Assembly (NCBI RefSeq): GCF_011075055.1
Contig: NC_058152.1
Location: 5,580,001 to 5,644,000, forward strand
Origin: Mangifera indica
Lineage: Eukaryota; Streptophyta; Magnoliopsida; Sapindales; Anacardiaceae
Direction of reading: 5' to 3'
Length of the DNA stretch: 64,000 bases
The notes under the pieces: generated by a model
Told to the model about the DNA's origin: nothing
What the model saw: the letters and a program-made list of their open reading frames with translations, nothing else
Databases searched by the model: none
Part shown: positions 1-12,539 of the stretch, in pieces
How positions within the stretch are numbered: position 1 is the stretch's first letter
Layout: each line of letters begins with the position of its first letter
Translations under genes and position numbers: made by a program

Positions 1-249
1 ATGCATCTTCCTTTTTAATTCCTCTATCTTTTTAATATATAACATCCATTTTATTATCTTCAACCACTTTTTCTTTACATTTTTTATTGTTAGCATTCAA
101 ATTTCTTGCTCCTATAAAGAAATCATCAAACCATCAATATGCATATACATTCAGTTTAATATTAAAAGGACATTTAGATTAACATCAATGTAAGATATGC
201 CTCTAGTTCTTTTGTTGCTAGGAGAACCTTCATCTGTGTTGAAGCATCC

Positions 250-590
250 TCGAATATCCATTCATCAATTATCATTCGACAAGCAAGGATTTTCGTTTTC
301 CATAATCCACTCATTATTAGATTTTATGTCCAATAAACATATTAGATCATAAGCCTTTTTTTTTCTTCCCTAAGCTTTTGCCTCATTTCCAATTGAAGGT
401 TATATTTGACAAAGATGAAGACATTCAATATTTGTTGCTCCAAACTATTTCTTCTCTTAGAATGCACATGTTCAAACCTGCTCCAATTTTTTTTTACAGT
501 CGTGGCACTATATGTAAGATTTAATATCTTTATAGCAAGTGTTTGCAACTCTTTATAATTTTCATCATAACTATCCCACCATAAAGCTAT
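250..590 (-). pseudogene. hAT transposase C-terminal dimerisation fragment
   Basis: The minus strand reads ALWWDSYDENYKELQTLAIK, then ILNLTYSATTVKKNWSRFEH, then VHSKRRNSLEQQILNVFIFV. This is the conserved hAT C-terminal pattern WW..YG...PELQ.LAIRVLS.TCSAS.CERNWS.FE..H.K.RNRL. The expected SAS.CERNWS is SATTVKKNWS, so the usual Cys is gone. Just before the ALWW motif the minus strand has AAATAG after a T-rich run, which would serve as an intron acceptor. Downstream (about 300-200) a residual tail reads DEWIFEDA, like the acidic tail of this family. Confidence 0.75.
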
Positions 591-599
591 TTAAAAAAG

Positions 600-2090
600 A
601 AAAAGTTGGAAACACATAGGTATGTTAAAATTTATATATTGAAAAAAAAAAAAGGTAACAAACATATAAGCAAACATACATGCTTGTTTATTATCTCTTG
701 TTAATATAGTCATATCTGGTAAGTGTTGTTGTCGACACTCAAATTGAAATCTTAAATTCCTACAATAAAAATTTAGTAAAGAAAAGTAGGAATTGTTTCC
801 TCGAAGAGTTTTAATTAGTATGTCGTCACAAATCAATCAAAACAAGGAAATAAGAGGGGGTTTTAAATTGAATGCAAATTATAATTAAAAACAGTAAATA
901 AAATTTAGCAAAATAATCTAAAACAAATACTCAATTAAGCAAACTTTGGTCTACGGTCACATCTATTATTGGAATTACGATTGATCATCGATAACCAAAA
1001 TATCATATTAATTATTCAAATATTCGTTATGGTATTAATTATCTATCTTTTCTTACAATTAGTTAACCAAAAACATGCATTTCAGTTAACCCTTATTGAT
1101 TAATAACTCGGATACGATTTTGAATTTAATTAAGTAATAGCATTAAGAATAAGAAAGACCAACGAAACAAGACAATACAAGCGTATGATGTTGCATTTAA
1201 TCTAGTTAAATAATTTCCCTAAGAATTATAGTTTCTAACGCAACAAACAATAAATCCCAGTTGCCACTTTGATTAGATAGATTGAACAATTACGGATTCA
1301 ACATCTAAAATAGCATTAGATCGTATTAATCAATAAATTAATCGCGCACCTTAGCAATTAACTAATATAATCATAATAAATAATCTAGGAGAATAATCAA
1401 TACTTAAATAATTAAAAGATGCATTAAAGAATAAAACTTAATTTCACAATTCTTGTAGTTTCATGGTTTCAGATCCCTTCAACCAAGAGAAAAGAGTTTA
1501 GCCATTGTAAACCACCCTATGCTAGCCAAAATTCCCTTCTACCAATGACAATGATGAATCCCTAGCAAAAATAAAAATAAAAATATATATATTTTCTCGC
1601 CCACTCAGATTCGGATATAGAAGGTTATAATAATCTCCTAATCCAGCCAAGCAAATATGATATATATCTTCCCAAAAAGAAAAGAAAAGAAAATATATAT
1701 ATTTTAATGTATATCCTTTCCCCAAAAATATCCTTCTTTCTCTATCTAAAATAATCTCCTTTTCCAGCTAATAATAACCTCTTTTTTAAGAAGCAAATCT
1801 TAACTTTTGTAAAATATCTCAGCTGATCTAGGTTCAAATTTGAATTTCAAATTTTGATCTTGTCATTTCAGGTACCCACGCCTAGTCAGTATCACGAATT
1901 TTGTAGATTAATAGGTCTACTTCAATTTTAATCTTATTGGTCTAACTTACTCCAAAAATATTCAAAGCTTCCAAAGTGCAAAAGATAAATAATCTCGTTA
2001 GATTGAATTAAATTTTCATATAATATAAGAGAATTAGAAATCAAAATAACGACAATTAACAACATTATCAATATCCATTCAAAATAATCC
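600..2090. other. Non-coding AT-rich stretch inside the hAT gene
   Basis: No ORF with recognisable homology. The stretch separates two adjacent blocks of the hAT transposase. It is made of long AT-rich text with scattered ATTAATTA motifs and holds no obvious terminal repeats or target duplication. It may be a retrotransposon-derived insertion or a large intron; I could not decide. Confidence 0.4.
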
Positions 2091-2094
2091 AATT

Positions 2095-2890
2095 GCTCGT
2101 TTAAACTTGTCAAATTAAGTATCAACTTCAATTCTTGTTTCCATATCTAGATATATCTTCTCAATGATCTTGTACAATCCAATTTTAACTTCTTTATTCG
2201 GATTGAAGTTTGGATTATAATGGTACCTAAAATATAATGAAATATAATTAAAATTTTAAATTCAAAATTTTAAGCAATTTTTTTTATAGATTAAAGGAAA
2301 AAAATCAACATTTACTTAAGATTAAGATAGTATGCCATTGCATGAAGTGACTTATAGAGTTGAAAATCCCAACAAGTGTCAAATATCTTCCATAAATGTG
2401 TATATCGATGCTTAATATAGTTGATATTCTTTGCAATTTGATTTTTTTCTGTACTCATAGCTTCATATATGTATCCCATTGCCAGTTTCATATCACCATC
2501 TAGAAGCCTCAAAACATCTACTAATGGATTCACAGATTTCAAGTCAAACTAAATGAATTTCTAAAATCTACTATCACTCAAAATACTATCCACCACTTTT
2601 TTTCCCCAAACTATAGTAGCACATGTATTTTTTGCCCATACTTCTAATGCAAACATAGATCTAAGAGCTATTTTTTTTCCATGATGCAAATCAATGTAAG
2701 AAAAGAGGTTGCAAATCTTGTTACCGTGGGTCTTGCTAGCTTTTTATCCTTTGCAAATTTTCTATATAAATTAAACACCCATGTATGTTTATATATGAAA
2801 TTTGTAACTTGTTTAGCTTTTGCAATGGTATCATAGAATATTGGAATCTTTCCAATATCCTCAAGAATCAAGTCAAGACAATAAACCGCA
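2095..2890 (-). pseudogene. hAT transposase central fragment
   Basis: Minus-strand blocks match the hAT core: 2871-2668 reads DIGKIPIFYDTIAKAKQVTN and RPTVTRFATSFLTLICIMEK, where family members have K.ARPTVTRFATSFLTL. 2542-2312 reads VDVLRLLDGDMKLAMGYIYE and later SLHAMAYYLNLK, where the family has PLHAAAYYLNP. An intron-like gap then leads to YHYNPNFNPNKEVKIGLYK (about 2230-2170), the expected continuation. The ORFs lie in different frames and are separated by stops, so this is a pseudogene. Confidence 0.75.
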
Positions 2891-3134
2891 CAAGGAGATC
2901 AAAATAACTTTGTCATTTTCTCTTTTAACATTCTACTTACGCCTATATAATTGGATGTTCTTTCAATGATCACTTGTACTACATGCTCTTTCCCTATCTT
3001 CTCCACTATACCATCAAGTAACTCAAACATTTTTTGTGCATTTTTTTATGAATTTTGAAGTATTAATGGATTTTAAACAAATTGTTCCACTTGGACTATT
3101 AACAAGAAAGTTAGTGAGTGATCTACCTTTTCCA

Positions 3135-3759
3135 TTTGTCTAATCATCCAACATTAATATACAACTATTTCTTTTCCACTTATTTTTTAGTTTTTCTAAT
3201 TTATTTCCCACAAGATCAACTTCTTTCTTTAAATAAGAAACTTGTGCTTCATGGTAAGTAGGAGGTTTCAGTCCTTTTCCATAATCACCTAATAACTTTA
3301 ATATATCAATAAAAAGAGGACTTCTCACCAAATTAAACGGTAATATATTGTCATAAAGACATCTACATATACCTTAAATTACACTATCCCTATTTTTTAC
3401 AACTTTATTTGAAGTTTTTTGCTTACAAACTCCTCTTTTCCCTTTAATGAGAAGACTATTAGTTTTACCCTTACTTGTATTAATATCTTACTCTTTAAAT
3501 ATATTATCATCATCATCATCATTACTGACTTTTTTTATTGCTTATAAAATCTCTTAAAATTTCATTCTAACATCTTCGTGAACTTGACTATATGACTTAA
3601 CTTGATCATGAGTTCTAGCAAGGTGATTTTTTATCTTGCTGTACCACCCCAATATGATATATCACAATAGTTATATGAAAGATGCAGTCTATTCTCTACA
3701 TTCACTTTTTTACAATGCTCCCATATAAGATCATCAATTTTTCTCTTATTATTTCCCAT
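3135..3759 (-). pseudogene. hAT transposase N-terminal fragment with decayed BED zinc finger
   Basis: An ATG at 3759-3757 (minus) opens MGNNKRKIDDLIWEHCKK, followed by LSYNYCDISYWGGTAR, then a stop. This resembles a BED finger (W.H then C..C then GG..R.K.HL), but the first Cys of the C..C pair is Tyr. Downstream at 3331-3140 the frame carries SPLFIDILKLLGDYGKGLKP, the start of the DUF659-like domain. Confidence 0.7.
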
Positions 3760-4760
3760 GTTTTAATTTAATAATTCAACTCTCAATCTTAATTTAATTG
3801 ACCAAAACAAGTTGCGACAAAAACATAAATAATCAAGAATAAGAAATATTACATATTTATATGAAAAGTAATGTAAAACACACAATTTATATCATAAAAG
3901 ATTTCAATGGAGTCTCACAAATAAATTTTAGATAACATACATAACCATTTTAAACAAATTAAAAATTGACAAATTTTACATTCCTATTGACAAATTGTAG
4001 TTGCTATTTCAAAGTATTATAAAAGTTTGTTTTTTTCTTTTTATTGTAACTTTATACCAACAGGGCCACCACTTCACCTATCAAACTCATTTCCTTCATG
4101 TTTCAATTAAAGTTTCCATCTTTTCATAAAAAGAATGATGAATGAGACAAAAGCAAGCATTTTTTGCTTATATGTTGGGCTTTTGGCAGATATAGTGCAA
4201 AATTTTTTGTCCTCGTATGATTATTCTAAGCATCTAATAGGTATATGAAGCAAAATGATAAATTAACTAACCTTTACTACAATGTTTATCCACTTGCAAA
4301 ATGTTTAATGCTTCTTTAACACTGAGTTTTGCTGCTGTTGTGACAAACTTTTCATATTGGGGATTTTGAAAGTAAAGTTACTGAATAGAGAAAATAATGG
4401 ATTGTAAATTGTAGACACATTTATGAGTTTAAGTTTAAGATAAATTTTAAAAAAGTTAAAAAATTTAAACTAATAAAATTATTTTTTAACTCGTTTTTAT
4501 TTAGATTTGATCCTGTGACCTAGTTTTGAATTTGATCTACCTAATTTAGTCTAAAAACATGTATTGATTTGTATTATAAATTTTATTGATATAGACCAAT
4601 ACAAATCGTATTATACAATACGCATATTGTATCATATCAATTTTTTATATACCTTAAGATACGTATAATTTTTATTTGTATTGTATCGTATTATTCAATA
4701 CATATTGCATATCATATGATACTAATAACCATGCTCCAGATACTAAAACTAGGATAACAG
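3760..4760. other. Spacer with AT-rich short palindromic repeat
   Basis: No gene seen. From about 4550 to 4730 the sequence alternates variants of GTATTGTATCGTAT and its reverse complement around CAATACGCATATTG. This resembles a small AT-rich MITE or satellite fragment. Similar text (GATACGATAC, GATATGATAT) recurs at about 44390-44780. Confidence 0.4.
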
Positions 4761-5206
4761 TATATACTCTTACTTACTCGAGTGAAAACATTCTTTAGAT
4801 AAAACTAAGTAATTATGTTAATTAGACTAAGTCGAGAAATGGATTCGACACCTTGCTCGTGTGAGTATTGCTACATAATCCGCCAAACTATATCACTATG
4901 GATTGCCAGATTGAATTGGGCCTTATTACAAATAAATGTACCTATTATCGGTATTATGTCTTATTATGGACTACTGTGCCCTATTGTGAGTGGTATAATG
5001 TATATACACTTACAAGTGCCCTCTTGTAACGACCCTTATGACCTCAAGCCATGGATTAGTATGTGTGCATCTTGAGCTACTAAATCAACTCAAGCTCATA
5101 ATAGCTTTCACCTTAACTTATACCTCATGCCTTAAATATTAACTCTCTTTTGGGCATGTTCAATATTTCTTACTACCGCTAGGTTCGTACTATCTTTCAA
5201 GACTAA
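4761..5206. other. Spacer, nothing recognised
   Basis: An 86-codon open frame at 4815-5075 has no recognisable motif and is probably fortuitous. It may be decayed flanking retrotransposon sequence. Confidence 0.35.
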
Positions 5207-6515
5207 TATAACATCCTTTTTAAAAGTATTACCTTTTGAAGAAAGATGTCACTAACTTTGACTAATTGAGCATACATCCATTTAAAATGATTACAATAAT
5301 TCATCATTCAACCATAAAATGAAATTATAGAAATAATCAATCTCATCATCCAATACATAATTTTTTGTGTGTAGATCATACATAACATAAATAGATACAT
5401 GATATTGTCATAGTGACATAAACACCTTTCTGCTAAGGGTATCTGTTACTACATTTGCTTTGCCTAGATGATACTTAATATTACAACCATAATCCTTAAC
5501 TAGTCTCTAAATCTTGAGAGTAAACACCATTGTAGCTAACTCTAGGTCATGAGTGGGCTATCTAGTCTCAAAATCTTTTAATTATCTCAAGAGATATGTT
5601 ATAACCTTGTCTCATTGCATCAATACCACCTCTAAACCACTATATGAAACATCCGTATACAAATCATACTCAACATCATCCTTCGATAGTATTAACATTA
5701 GAGTAGTAGTTAATCTCTTTTTTAACTCTTACAAACTCTCCTCATAATCATCTAATAACTGAAACTAGGTTTCTTTTTTTGTGAGAGTTGTGAGAGGTCT
5801 TTCCAACCTAACAAACCTCTTAGCAAACCTTCTATAATACTCAGCTAGACCTAGAAAACTCCAAACCTCTTTGATAGTCTTAGACCTTTACCAATCTAAC
5901 ACTATTTTTATCTTGCTTAGATCCATTGATATACCCTTAACCATTGAAACCCTATCAAGCTAGAATTCAGTCAGCCTTTGAAAATTAAACCTCAAGTGGT
6001 TCTTGTGACTCGTGGAATACATTAATATATTGTCAATGAACACCACAATAAACATGTTTAGGAAATCTTAGAACACCCTGTTCATCAATTTCATAAATAC
6101 TATAGGGCATTTGTTAGTCTGAATGACATTAAAACAAATTCAAAATGCTCATTCCTCATCTAAAAAGTTGTCTTAGGTATATACTACTTAGTTACCTTTA
6201 CTTAATGGTAGCCCGACCTCAGATAAATTTTTGAGAAGATCGCAACTCCTCTTAACTAATTAAATAAATCATTAATTTTGGGTAAAAAATACTTGTTCTT
6301 GATGGTCACCCTGTTTAGTTATTTGTAGCTATACACATTTTGAGGGATTTACCTTTCTTTTTCACAAATAGAATGAGAGCTCCCTCGGGAGAATGACTTG
6401 GCCTAATAAACCCATTCGCAAGCAGCTCCTAAAGCTGTTTATTTAATTCTTGCAATTCAATTGGGGTCATTCTATAGAGTGCCTTAGATATGGCATTGAA
6501 TGAGTTATTCCACAA
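5207..6515 (-). mobile_element. Ty3/gypsy pol remnant (reverse transcriptase and RNase H)
   Basis: The minus strand carries, in order, a pre-RT linker and finger ([32 protein letters not shown], about 6500-6340), the palm with FIVVFIDNILMYS (about 6040; catalytic YVDD-type box degraded to FIDN), the thumb (SKTIKEVWSFLGLAEYYRRF, about 5890-5830) and RNase H (YDLYTDVSYSGLEVVLMQ, about 5690-5630, then a short run ending KANVVTDTLSRKVF at about 5450-5410). Numerous stops and shifts make it dead. No integrase is present. At 5207-5260 a TATAACATCC terminus resembles the inverted LTR end of the element at 20986-28210, so this is probably a deleted relative of that family. Confidence 0.8.
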
Positions 6516-6930
6516 TTTCATGTCATAGGTGCTTGAAAATGAGGGGAGGGGAAAGAAGGCTAAAACTTAATAACTGAAAGGGCGTGGATGTGACAAAGAG
6601 AGAAAAAATGTGAATAAAGTACGCATGTAATCCTGTAACAACATTTGTTACCTCTTCTATTTCCTGTTAATTCTTGGTAGTAGTTATTTTACTCCCTAGT
6701 TTGGAAAAATACTTTTGTATATATGTTAAGAATGATGAGAGAACAACGTATCTCTCCGCTTTATCACTTGGTGCACTAGTCTACTACTCTAACTATATCT
6801 TTTATACCTTTCAACATCATTATTCTTCAAGGCTTTATCATTTTGTTCTGGTCATCATTCTTTCACTTAGAGAATTCCCTCAACATTCTTTCATGGTATA
6901 AGCAGTTTGTGTTTCATGGATGACCCAATG
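6516..6930. other. Spacer between retroelements
   Basis: A 75-codon open frame (6674-6901) shows no recognisable motif. Nothing else is evident. Confidence 0.35.
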
Positions 6931-7136
6931 TGAAGAATTATGAATTTTATAAACCGAATAAATATTATTGACGAAATATTGTATAATATATAATATTATA
7001 ATGTAGTTTAAATTAGAGTCCTAATCCTATGAAATAAAAAAAAAACAAATCAAAATTAGACCCAATCAAAATAAGATCAAATAAGAATTAGATTTGCTCA
7101 AAATCAAACCAAATAAGAATACATTTATGTTTAAAA
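6931..7136 (-). repeat. 3' LTR of the non-autonomous element
   Basis: Begins TGAAGAATTATGAA on the plus strand and aligns along its length with 8487-8739, including the shared string ATTATTGACGAAATATT. It is shorter than the other copy mainly because it lacks a duplicated segment of roughly 50 bp. Confidence 0.72.
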
Positions 7137-8470
7137 CTCCCTTGTAATTACAACTAGAGCTCTTGAAGCTATAATTGGAGACAAAAGTTGAGAAGTTAAT
7201 GGTATCATGATAATATCAACAGAAAATGTTTTTGTCGAAAAACCAGAAGGAGGGTTCTTGAAAATAGAGGTAACGATGGTGGCAGTGGTGGAGAAATAAT
7301 CACTAGCATAAGAGAGAAAACCACAAATGATGTAGCAACAACTAAAGATGCAACACAATATAGAGGGACGTTGTTTTCAATAAGAAACATGCAAGCGAGT
7401 GTGTGATCTCAAAAGAACTCATAGAGAAAAGATCATTGCACGGTATTTAGAAAAAATCATGATACATCAATTTGGGAAAGAAAGAGATGTTTGATGACGA
7501 CAATAAGAAAAAGGTAGGACACACTAATTGTGATGACGTTAGAGAGAATGTCAAAGAGAAATACTAGGCTAACATCAACCATACTGTTGGAGACAGAGGA
7601 AGAATGTTGTTAGAAAAGAAAATCACAAACCATTGAAGGCAATAGGGGTTAAGGAAATATAGATTCATAACAACAAAACTAACGACAACGACAAAGAAGA
7701 TAAACTTACTACTTTTGTAAAGCCAAAATTAGTAGGATGAATGGAAATTGCCAACAATGGAAAAAGTTAAGAGGTCGACTGTCGGAAGTCATTTGAACAA
7801 TTGTCAATTGTTGAAAGTCATTAGAATGACAATTGACTATCGAAAGTCATTAGAATGATACTCGACTGTTGAATGTCATTAGAATGATAGTCGACTGTGA
7901 CTCAACTATAGAGATCAATGGCTGAATAATTGGAAGTGGTTGTTAGAGAAGAGATTGCGTAATGTAATGGAGAACTCGTGATGTAGTAGGTGAGAAAAGG
8001 CAAAACTGTGAGAAAAAAAAGGTCGAAAAGACAATGTAATAAGAAGGAAGGTTGGTGTCAACAACGAGAATAGACCAAATGTGCTTGATTATGAAGGAGA
8101 GCATGGTGATACTTGAGAGAGAAATAGGCGTGTGACAACAACTTGACAGGGGAAAAGTCACTTCATAAGTTCATCAAAAAGGAGAGAAATCATCGTAGAT
8201 AAAGGTTGGTTTGATGTCGACTTGATTTTGATTGAATAGGTCACAAGAGATAAAGGAAAGACGGTTGTTGAAATGCGATATGGAACTAGAAATTAAAATG
8301 GGTGAAACTAAAATTTTGTAAAAGTCTAGTGTGACTATGAAAGAGAAAAATATGAAACCTTAGATTGAAAATATGCAACCCTCATATGGGGGGAGAAAAT
8401 CAATTTTGAAACCAAAAAAATATAAGGGATAAAAAAACAGTTTTCAAAATGAAGAGTATAGGAGAATATG

Positions 8471-8486
8471 AACTGCTTTGATACCA
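8471..8486 (-). promoter_or_regulatory. Primer binding site (tRNA-iMet type)
   Basis: The minus strand reads TGGTATCAAAGCAGTT directly inside the 5' LTR. The first twelve bases match the complement of the initiator-Met tRNA 3' end at eleven positions. Confidence 0.7.
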
Positions 8487-8739
8487 TAAAGAATTATGAA
8501 TTAAGTTATAAACCAAATTAATATTATTGACGAAATATTATACAATATATCACATTACAATGCAGTCTAAACTAGAATCATAATCCTATGAAATAGGAAA
8601 AATAATAAATAGCTAAACTGAAATTCTAATCCTATGAAATATGAACAATTATAAATAACAAATCATAATCAAACCTAATTAGAATCAGATCTGATTAGAA
8701 TTAGACCAAATATGAATATGTTTATATTTATGTTTCACA
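8487..8739 (-). repeat. 5' LTR of the non-autonomous element
   Basis: Begins TAAAGAATTATGAA on the plus strand (the expected TG mutated) and ends near TTTCACA. It contains an internal imperfect tandem duplication around TAATCCTATGAAAT (about 8580-8590 and 8629-8641). Confidence 0.7.
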
Positions 8740-9462
8740 TAGTGAACCTCAAGAAGTTTCTTATGCCATTAAGAGATGGATTTTAATTGCTTGTCTCTCA
8801 TGGCTTTTTGAGAGGTTTGTATTTGTCTCATCAGCTCAATGCATTAATGTTCACATGGCTGAACAAATTTACAGTATGGTCTATCATGCATTGCCATTAT
8901 CTCGTGTTACTATTGGTTGACTTTATCAGCTCAATGCATTGATGTTCACACAACTAAACAAATTTAAGGTATTATGTTCATATTGATGGGTTTCCTCGAA
9001 AATACCATTGAGGAAAGAGATGATGTCAACAAGATGATTGATGACGTATTAGAGTGAATTACTGAGAAGAATGGTAAAGAGAGAATGTATTTTGTGAGAT
9101 GTAACGCAATGTTATGAAATTTTAGGAGGCTGTTGTTATTGGTAAAATAATAAAACCCTAGAATAAGAGAAAAAAAAGTAAGTTTTTAAAACTAAGTTAG
9201 GAAAAAGATTGTTAGTTTTCAAAATTATGGTGAGGGAAGAAAAAAAAATTTTATTTTTTCTTAATATTTCTAGTTAAATGACTTTATTGTCCTTATAACT
9301 AACCAAAAATGTTTTACAAAATTATATGATGAATAGATATTTGAATTTTTGAAAATTAATAGGTATTACTTTTAACCATAAAATAAACACTAGTGGGAAT
9401 AAGTTTGTTGGCCTTTTAGAAATTGATGTACGTAATAACACTAACATACGCGATATATAAAA
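8740..9462. other. Spacer with a 95 bp imperfect tandem duplication
   Basis: A segment starting TCAGCTCAATGCATTAATGT (8830) recurs at about 8925 with the same order of motifs (CTCAATGCATT, ATGTTCACA, AACAAATTTA). No gene is visible. Confidence 0.5.
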
Positions 9463-10189
9463 GGCCAAAGGACTATTTCCCATCTAATTTTAGGTGCGTT
9501 CTCAAAGTCACACCTGCAGGGTTTAAAAAATAAAAAGTCTTACCTATCTTTTTAAAATCTTAATTAATGTTAGAGGTAAAACCGTCATTTAATAAAAAAA
9601 TTAAAAAACTAAAGTTTTATTCGTTTGCCCCCCTCAATTTGAAAAACTCATATTCCCCCCACCTGAAGTTTAAAAAATCAATAGTCGTCTCTGATTATGT
9701 TGGCTTTTCCTCCCGACTTAAATTTCCTTGTCAATCACATTGCAATTATCAACGAAACTTATTTCCTCCAACGAAGACAAAGACAACCATCAAAGGTCTC
9801 AGAAGAAGATGACGTGGTTGTCTGAGCTCTCCAACGATTGTTTTTGTCAGAGAAAATAGGTTTTGCCTATAATTGAGATGTAATTGATAGGAAGACTTAA
9901 GCCGAGAGAGCTAATGCAGTTGAAGAAGGTGAAATTCATAGTCGCAATGATGATTTACAAACTTTAGAGAAGAAATATTAATTTTATAAATTTTGGATGA
10001 GGAGAATTATTAGAGTTTTAAATTGAGAGAGATAAAAGTAATAAAATTTTAATTTTTTAAATTTTTTATTAAATAATAATTTTACTTTTACCTTTAACTA
10101 AAATTTTAAATAAATTAATAGAATTTTTAACTTTTCAAATCTCATCCGTGTGAATTTAGAAACACGCTCAAACTTTGGGTCCTTTGGCC
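9463..10189. mobile_element. Foldback element, copy A (Mutator-like, non-autonomous)
   Basis: Ends GGCCAAAGGACTATTTCCCA on the left and its diverged reverse complement GGGTCCTTTGGCC on the right. Flanking nonamers TATATAAAA (left) and GGTATAAAA (right) agree at seven of nine positions, as for an old 9 bp target duplication. Inside are C-rich patches (CCCCCC near 9630 and 9655) and TTTTACCTTTAACTAAAATT near the right end, mirrored by the left-hand text AATGTTAGAGGTAAAA. No transposase is encoded. Confidence 0.72.
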
Positions 10190-10319
10190 GGTATAAAAAT
10201 ACACATAAAAACGCAACGATCCTTACATCCACATAAAAAACAGTTAACCAAACTCTGACTCTGACATCGTTAATCGCAAAACTACTTCAAACCAATAGAA
10301 ATATCGTCTTTCCTCTTGA

Positions 10320-10490
10320 TGATCCGTGTCTACACTCTAAACTCACATCGTAACCGTCCAATCACGTTCAGAAAACACAACTTACGCCTTTTCACGCCGT
10401 CCGATACCGAACAGAAATAGCACACGGATCTCTTATCCTGACCGTCCAAATTTTCCTTTCTTACCCATCTTCTCTTCTATATATAGTCTT
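10320..10490 (+). promoter_or_regulatory. Histone H3.3 promoter with paired octamer-like and CCGTCC motifs
   Basis: A TATA box (TATATATAG, about 10478-10486) lies about 70 bp before the 5' UTR donor. Upstream are two octamer-like sites in opposite orientation, GATCCGTG (10321-10328) and CACGGATC (10423-10430), each one base from the plant histone octamer CGCGGATC or its complement. Three CCGTCC motifs occur at 10354, 10397 and 10442. Motif identity is seen in the sequence; their use is inferred. Confidence 0.55.
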
Positions 10491-10553
10491 AACCCTTCAT
10501 TAAACTATTCTCTGTTGATACAGCTAGAAAGACAAAGGTTTAGAAGATTCGAG

Positions 10554-10977
10554 GTACGTGGTCTTGTATTTGAAGATTCGATAGTTGGATATTTTTTGGG
10601 TCAAAGCTAGTTAGGGTTTTCGTTTGTCGATGTCGTTGAGTTGGATTTCGTGTGGGTTTTTCTGTTGAAGTCTTTGAATTTTCGAACTAGGGTTTCGAAT
10701 TTTCGTTGTTTCTCATGAAATTAGGGGTTTTTCGTTTGGATTTGAATATAATTTGCTGTTGGTAGAAAACTATTTTTGGCTCAATTTCCTGACAAATTTA
10801 AAAAAATAAGTTGAAGTTTTGAGTATTGTACATGGAACGACTTGAATTCTTTCATTATGCTTTGAGACACCAAATTTAGTGTCTGGAAGTTCTAATTCAG
10901 TTGAAAATTCGTACCTTTTCAGTTTTAAGAAAAGCGAATGTTTATCTAAATCTTTGGGAACTTTGGGAATTTAACAG
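10554..10977 (+). other. Intron in the 5' UTR of the H3.3 gene
   Basis: Donor GAG/GTACGT at 10554 and acceptor TTAACAG ending at 10977, directly before the ATG. A long leader intron is usual in plant H3.3 genes and is known to support constitutive expression. The intron carries T-rich plant-type text and no long ORF. Confidence 0.7.
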
Positions 10978-11673
<696 letters not shown>

Positions 11674-12001
11674 GCATTGTGGCGGCCATGGGCGTGTTGG
11701 TGTTCTACTTTGTTGACTTATCTAAGAAGTCGGCCTAGGTGGCTAGGTTAGATAGATAGGCTTTCTGGTTGTAGTAGTTAATAGGCTTATGGATATGTGA
11801 ACATTTTGGGTGGCTGGTGGTGTTTCTTTGTTTATTCGTTATATGGGGGGTTTGGATTTGTTCTATCACCGTTCTTTTATGTTGTTTTTGGATAATGTTA
11901 CCATCTATTATTTGCATCATCAAATGTTAAGTCTACTTTACTAAGCTTGTCTTATTTTGAAGTTGTTTTAATTGAACTGTACAATTGATTTTTGTTAAAT
12001 G

Positions 12002-12007
12002 AATAAA
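12002..12007 (+). terminator. Candidate poly(A) signal of the H3.3 gene
   Basis: AATAAA lies 330 bp after the stop in T-rich sequence. Plant poly(A) signals are loose, so this is only a candidate. Confidence 0.35.
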
Positions 12008-12539
12008 AAATGATATTGATGTTTAAGGATATGCAGTTCACAAATTATTGCATGTTTATAACCTGATGAAAAACGAAAGATCTGTGATCCATAAATGATG
12101 TATGTTAGCTTGTTGAGTGGCTTACTTGCCTTAGGGTTTCTGGTTTGAGTCTCATGGGCTTTATTCACTGTTTGCGTGAGGTTTCTGCCCTGGTAAAGTT
12201 TCGAGCGCGCCTCTACAGCTTCTTACGATCTTAAACCGAAGGGTATTAGCGCTTGGACTAGTGATAGATAAGTCATGTATTCTGTGATGAGGTTCTGAAC
12301 GGACATATTTAAATGCAATGGTCCTACTTGTCTTTGAAGTGACGGGGCCGGTATATTTTGGAGTTAGTGTGGTGTATTATCCAGCAAGCAAATATTGCTG
12401 GAAAAAAATCAGATGTTCTACCGGTCTAATGCATGTCTCTTTTCGGGTAAATTCTAGAACGCATTCTATGCGATATTTCTACTAAACATGCCTCAATTGC
12501 ACATTGTTACCGTCTACAGTTTATATCGGCTCCCCCCAT

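Larger units (their letters stand above)
1..3759 (-). mobile_element. Degenerate hAT DNA transposon (BED finger, DUF659-like and C-terminal dimerisation blocks)
   Basis: Read on the minus strand, blocks follow the order of a plant hAT transposase: BED zinc finger (3759-3590), DUF659-like core (about 3350-2670), pre-dimerisation block (2540-2310 and 2230-2100) and C-terminal dimerisation block (590-250). hAT transposases excise and insert elements and make 8 bp target duplications. Stop codons and frame changes occur throughout, so no functional transposase remains. The element runs off the left edge, so its left terminus and target duplication cannot be checked. The right terminal repeat was not located. 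About 1.5 kb (600-2090) separates the last two coding blocks, too long for most introns and perhaps an insertion. Family assignment is firm; boundaries are not. Confidence 0.8.
6931..8739 (-). mobile_element. Small non-autonomous LTR retrotransposon
   Basis: Two direct repeats of about 206 bp (6931-7136) and 253 bp (8487-8739) bound 1.35 kb without gag or pol. Next to the right repeat, read on the minus strand, TGGTATCAAAGC (8486-8475) differs at one base from the primer binding site complementary to plant initiator-Met tRNA (TGGTATCAGAGC), which fixes the orientation as minus. Next to the left repeat, the minus strand has purine-rich CAAGGGAG, a plausible polypurine tract. This is the layout of a TRIM/LARD-like element moved by proteins from elsewhere. 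Flanking pentamers (CAATG left, TAGTG right) match at three of five positions, so a target duplication is uncertain. Confidence 0.72.

Noticed and set aside
4815..5075. 86-codon frame with several Cys residues
   Set aside because: No signal peptide or conserved spacing; likely chance in decayed repeat.
6893..6910. TGGTATAAGCAGTT resembling a plus-strand primer binding site left of the small LTR element
   Set aside because: It lies outside the left LTR and fits the tRNA end less well than the minus-strand site at 8471-8486.
9567..9812. 81-codon frame in foldback copy A
   Set aside because: Lies in the terminal and C-rich region of a non-autonomous element; not conserved in other copies.
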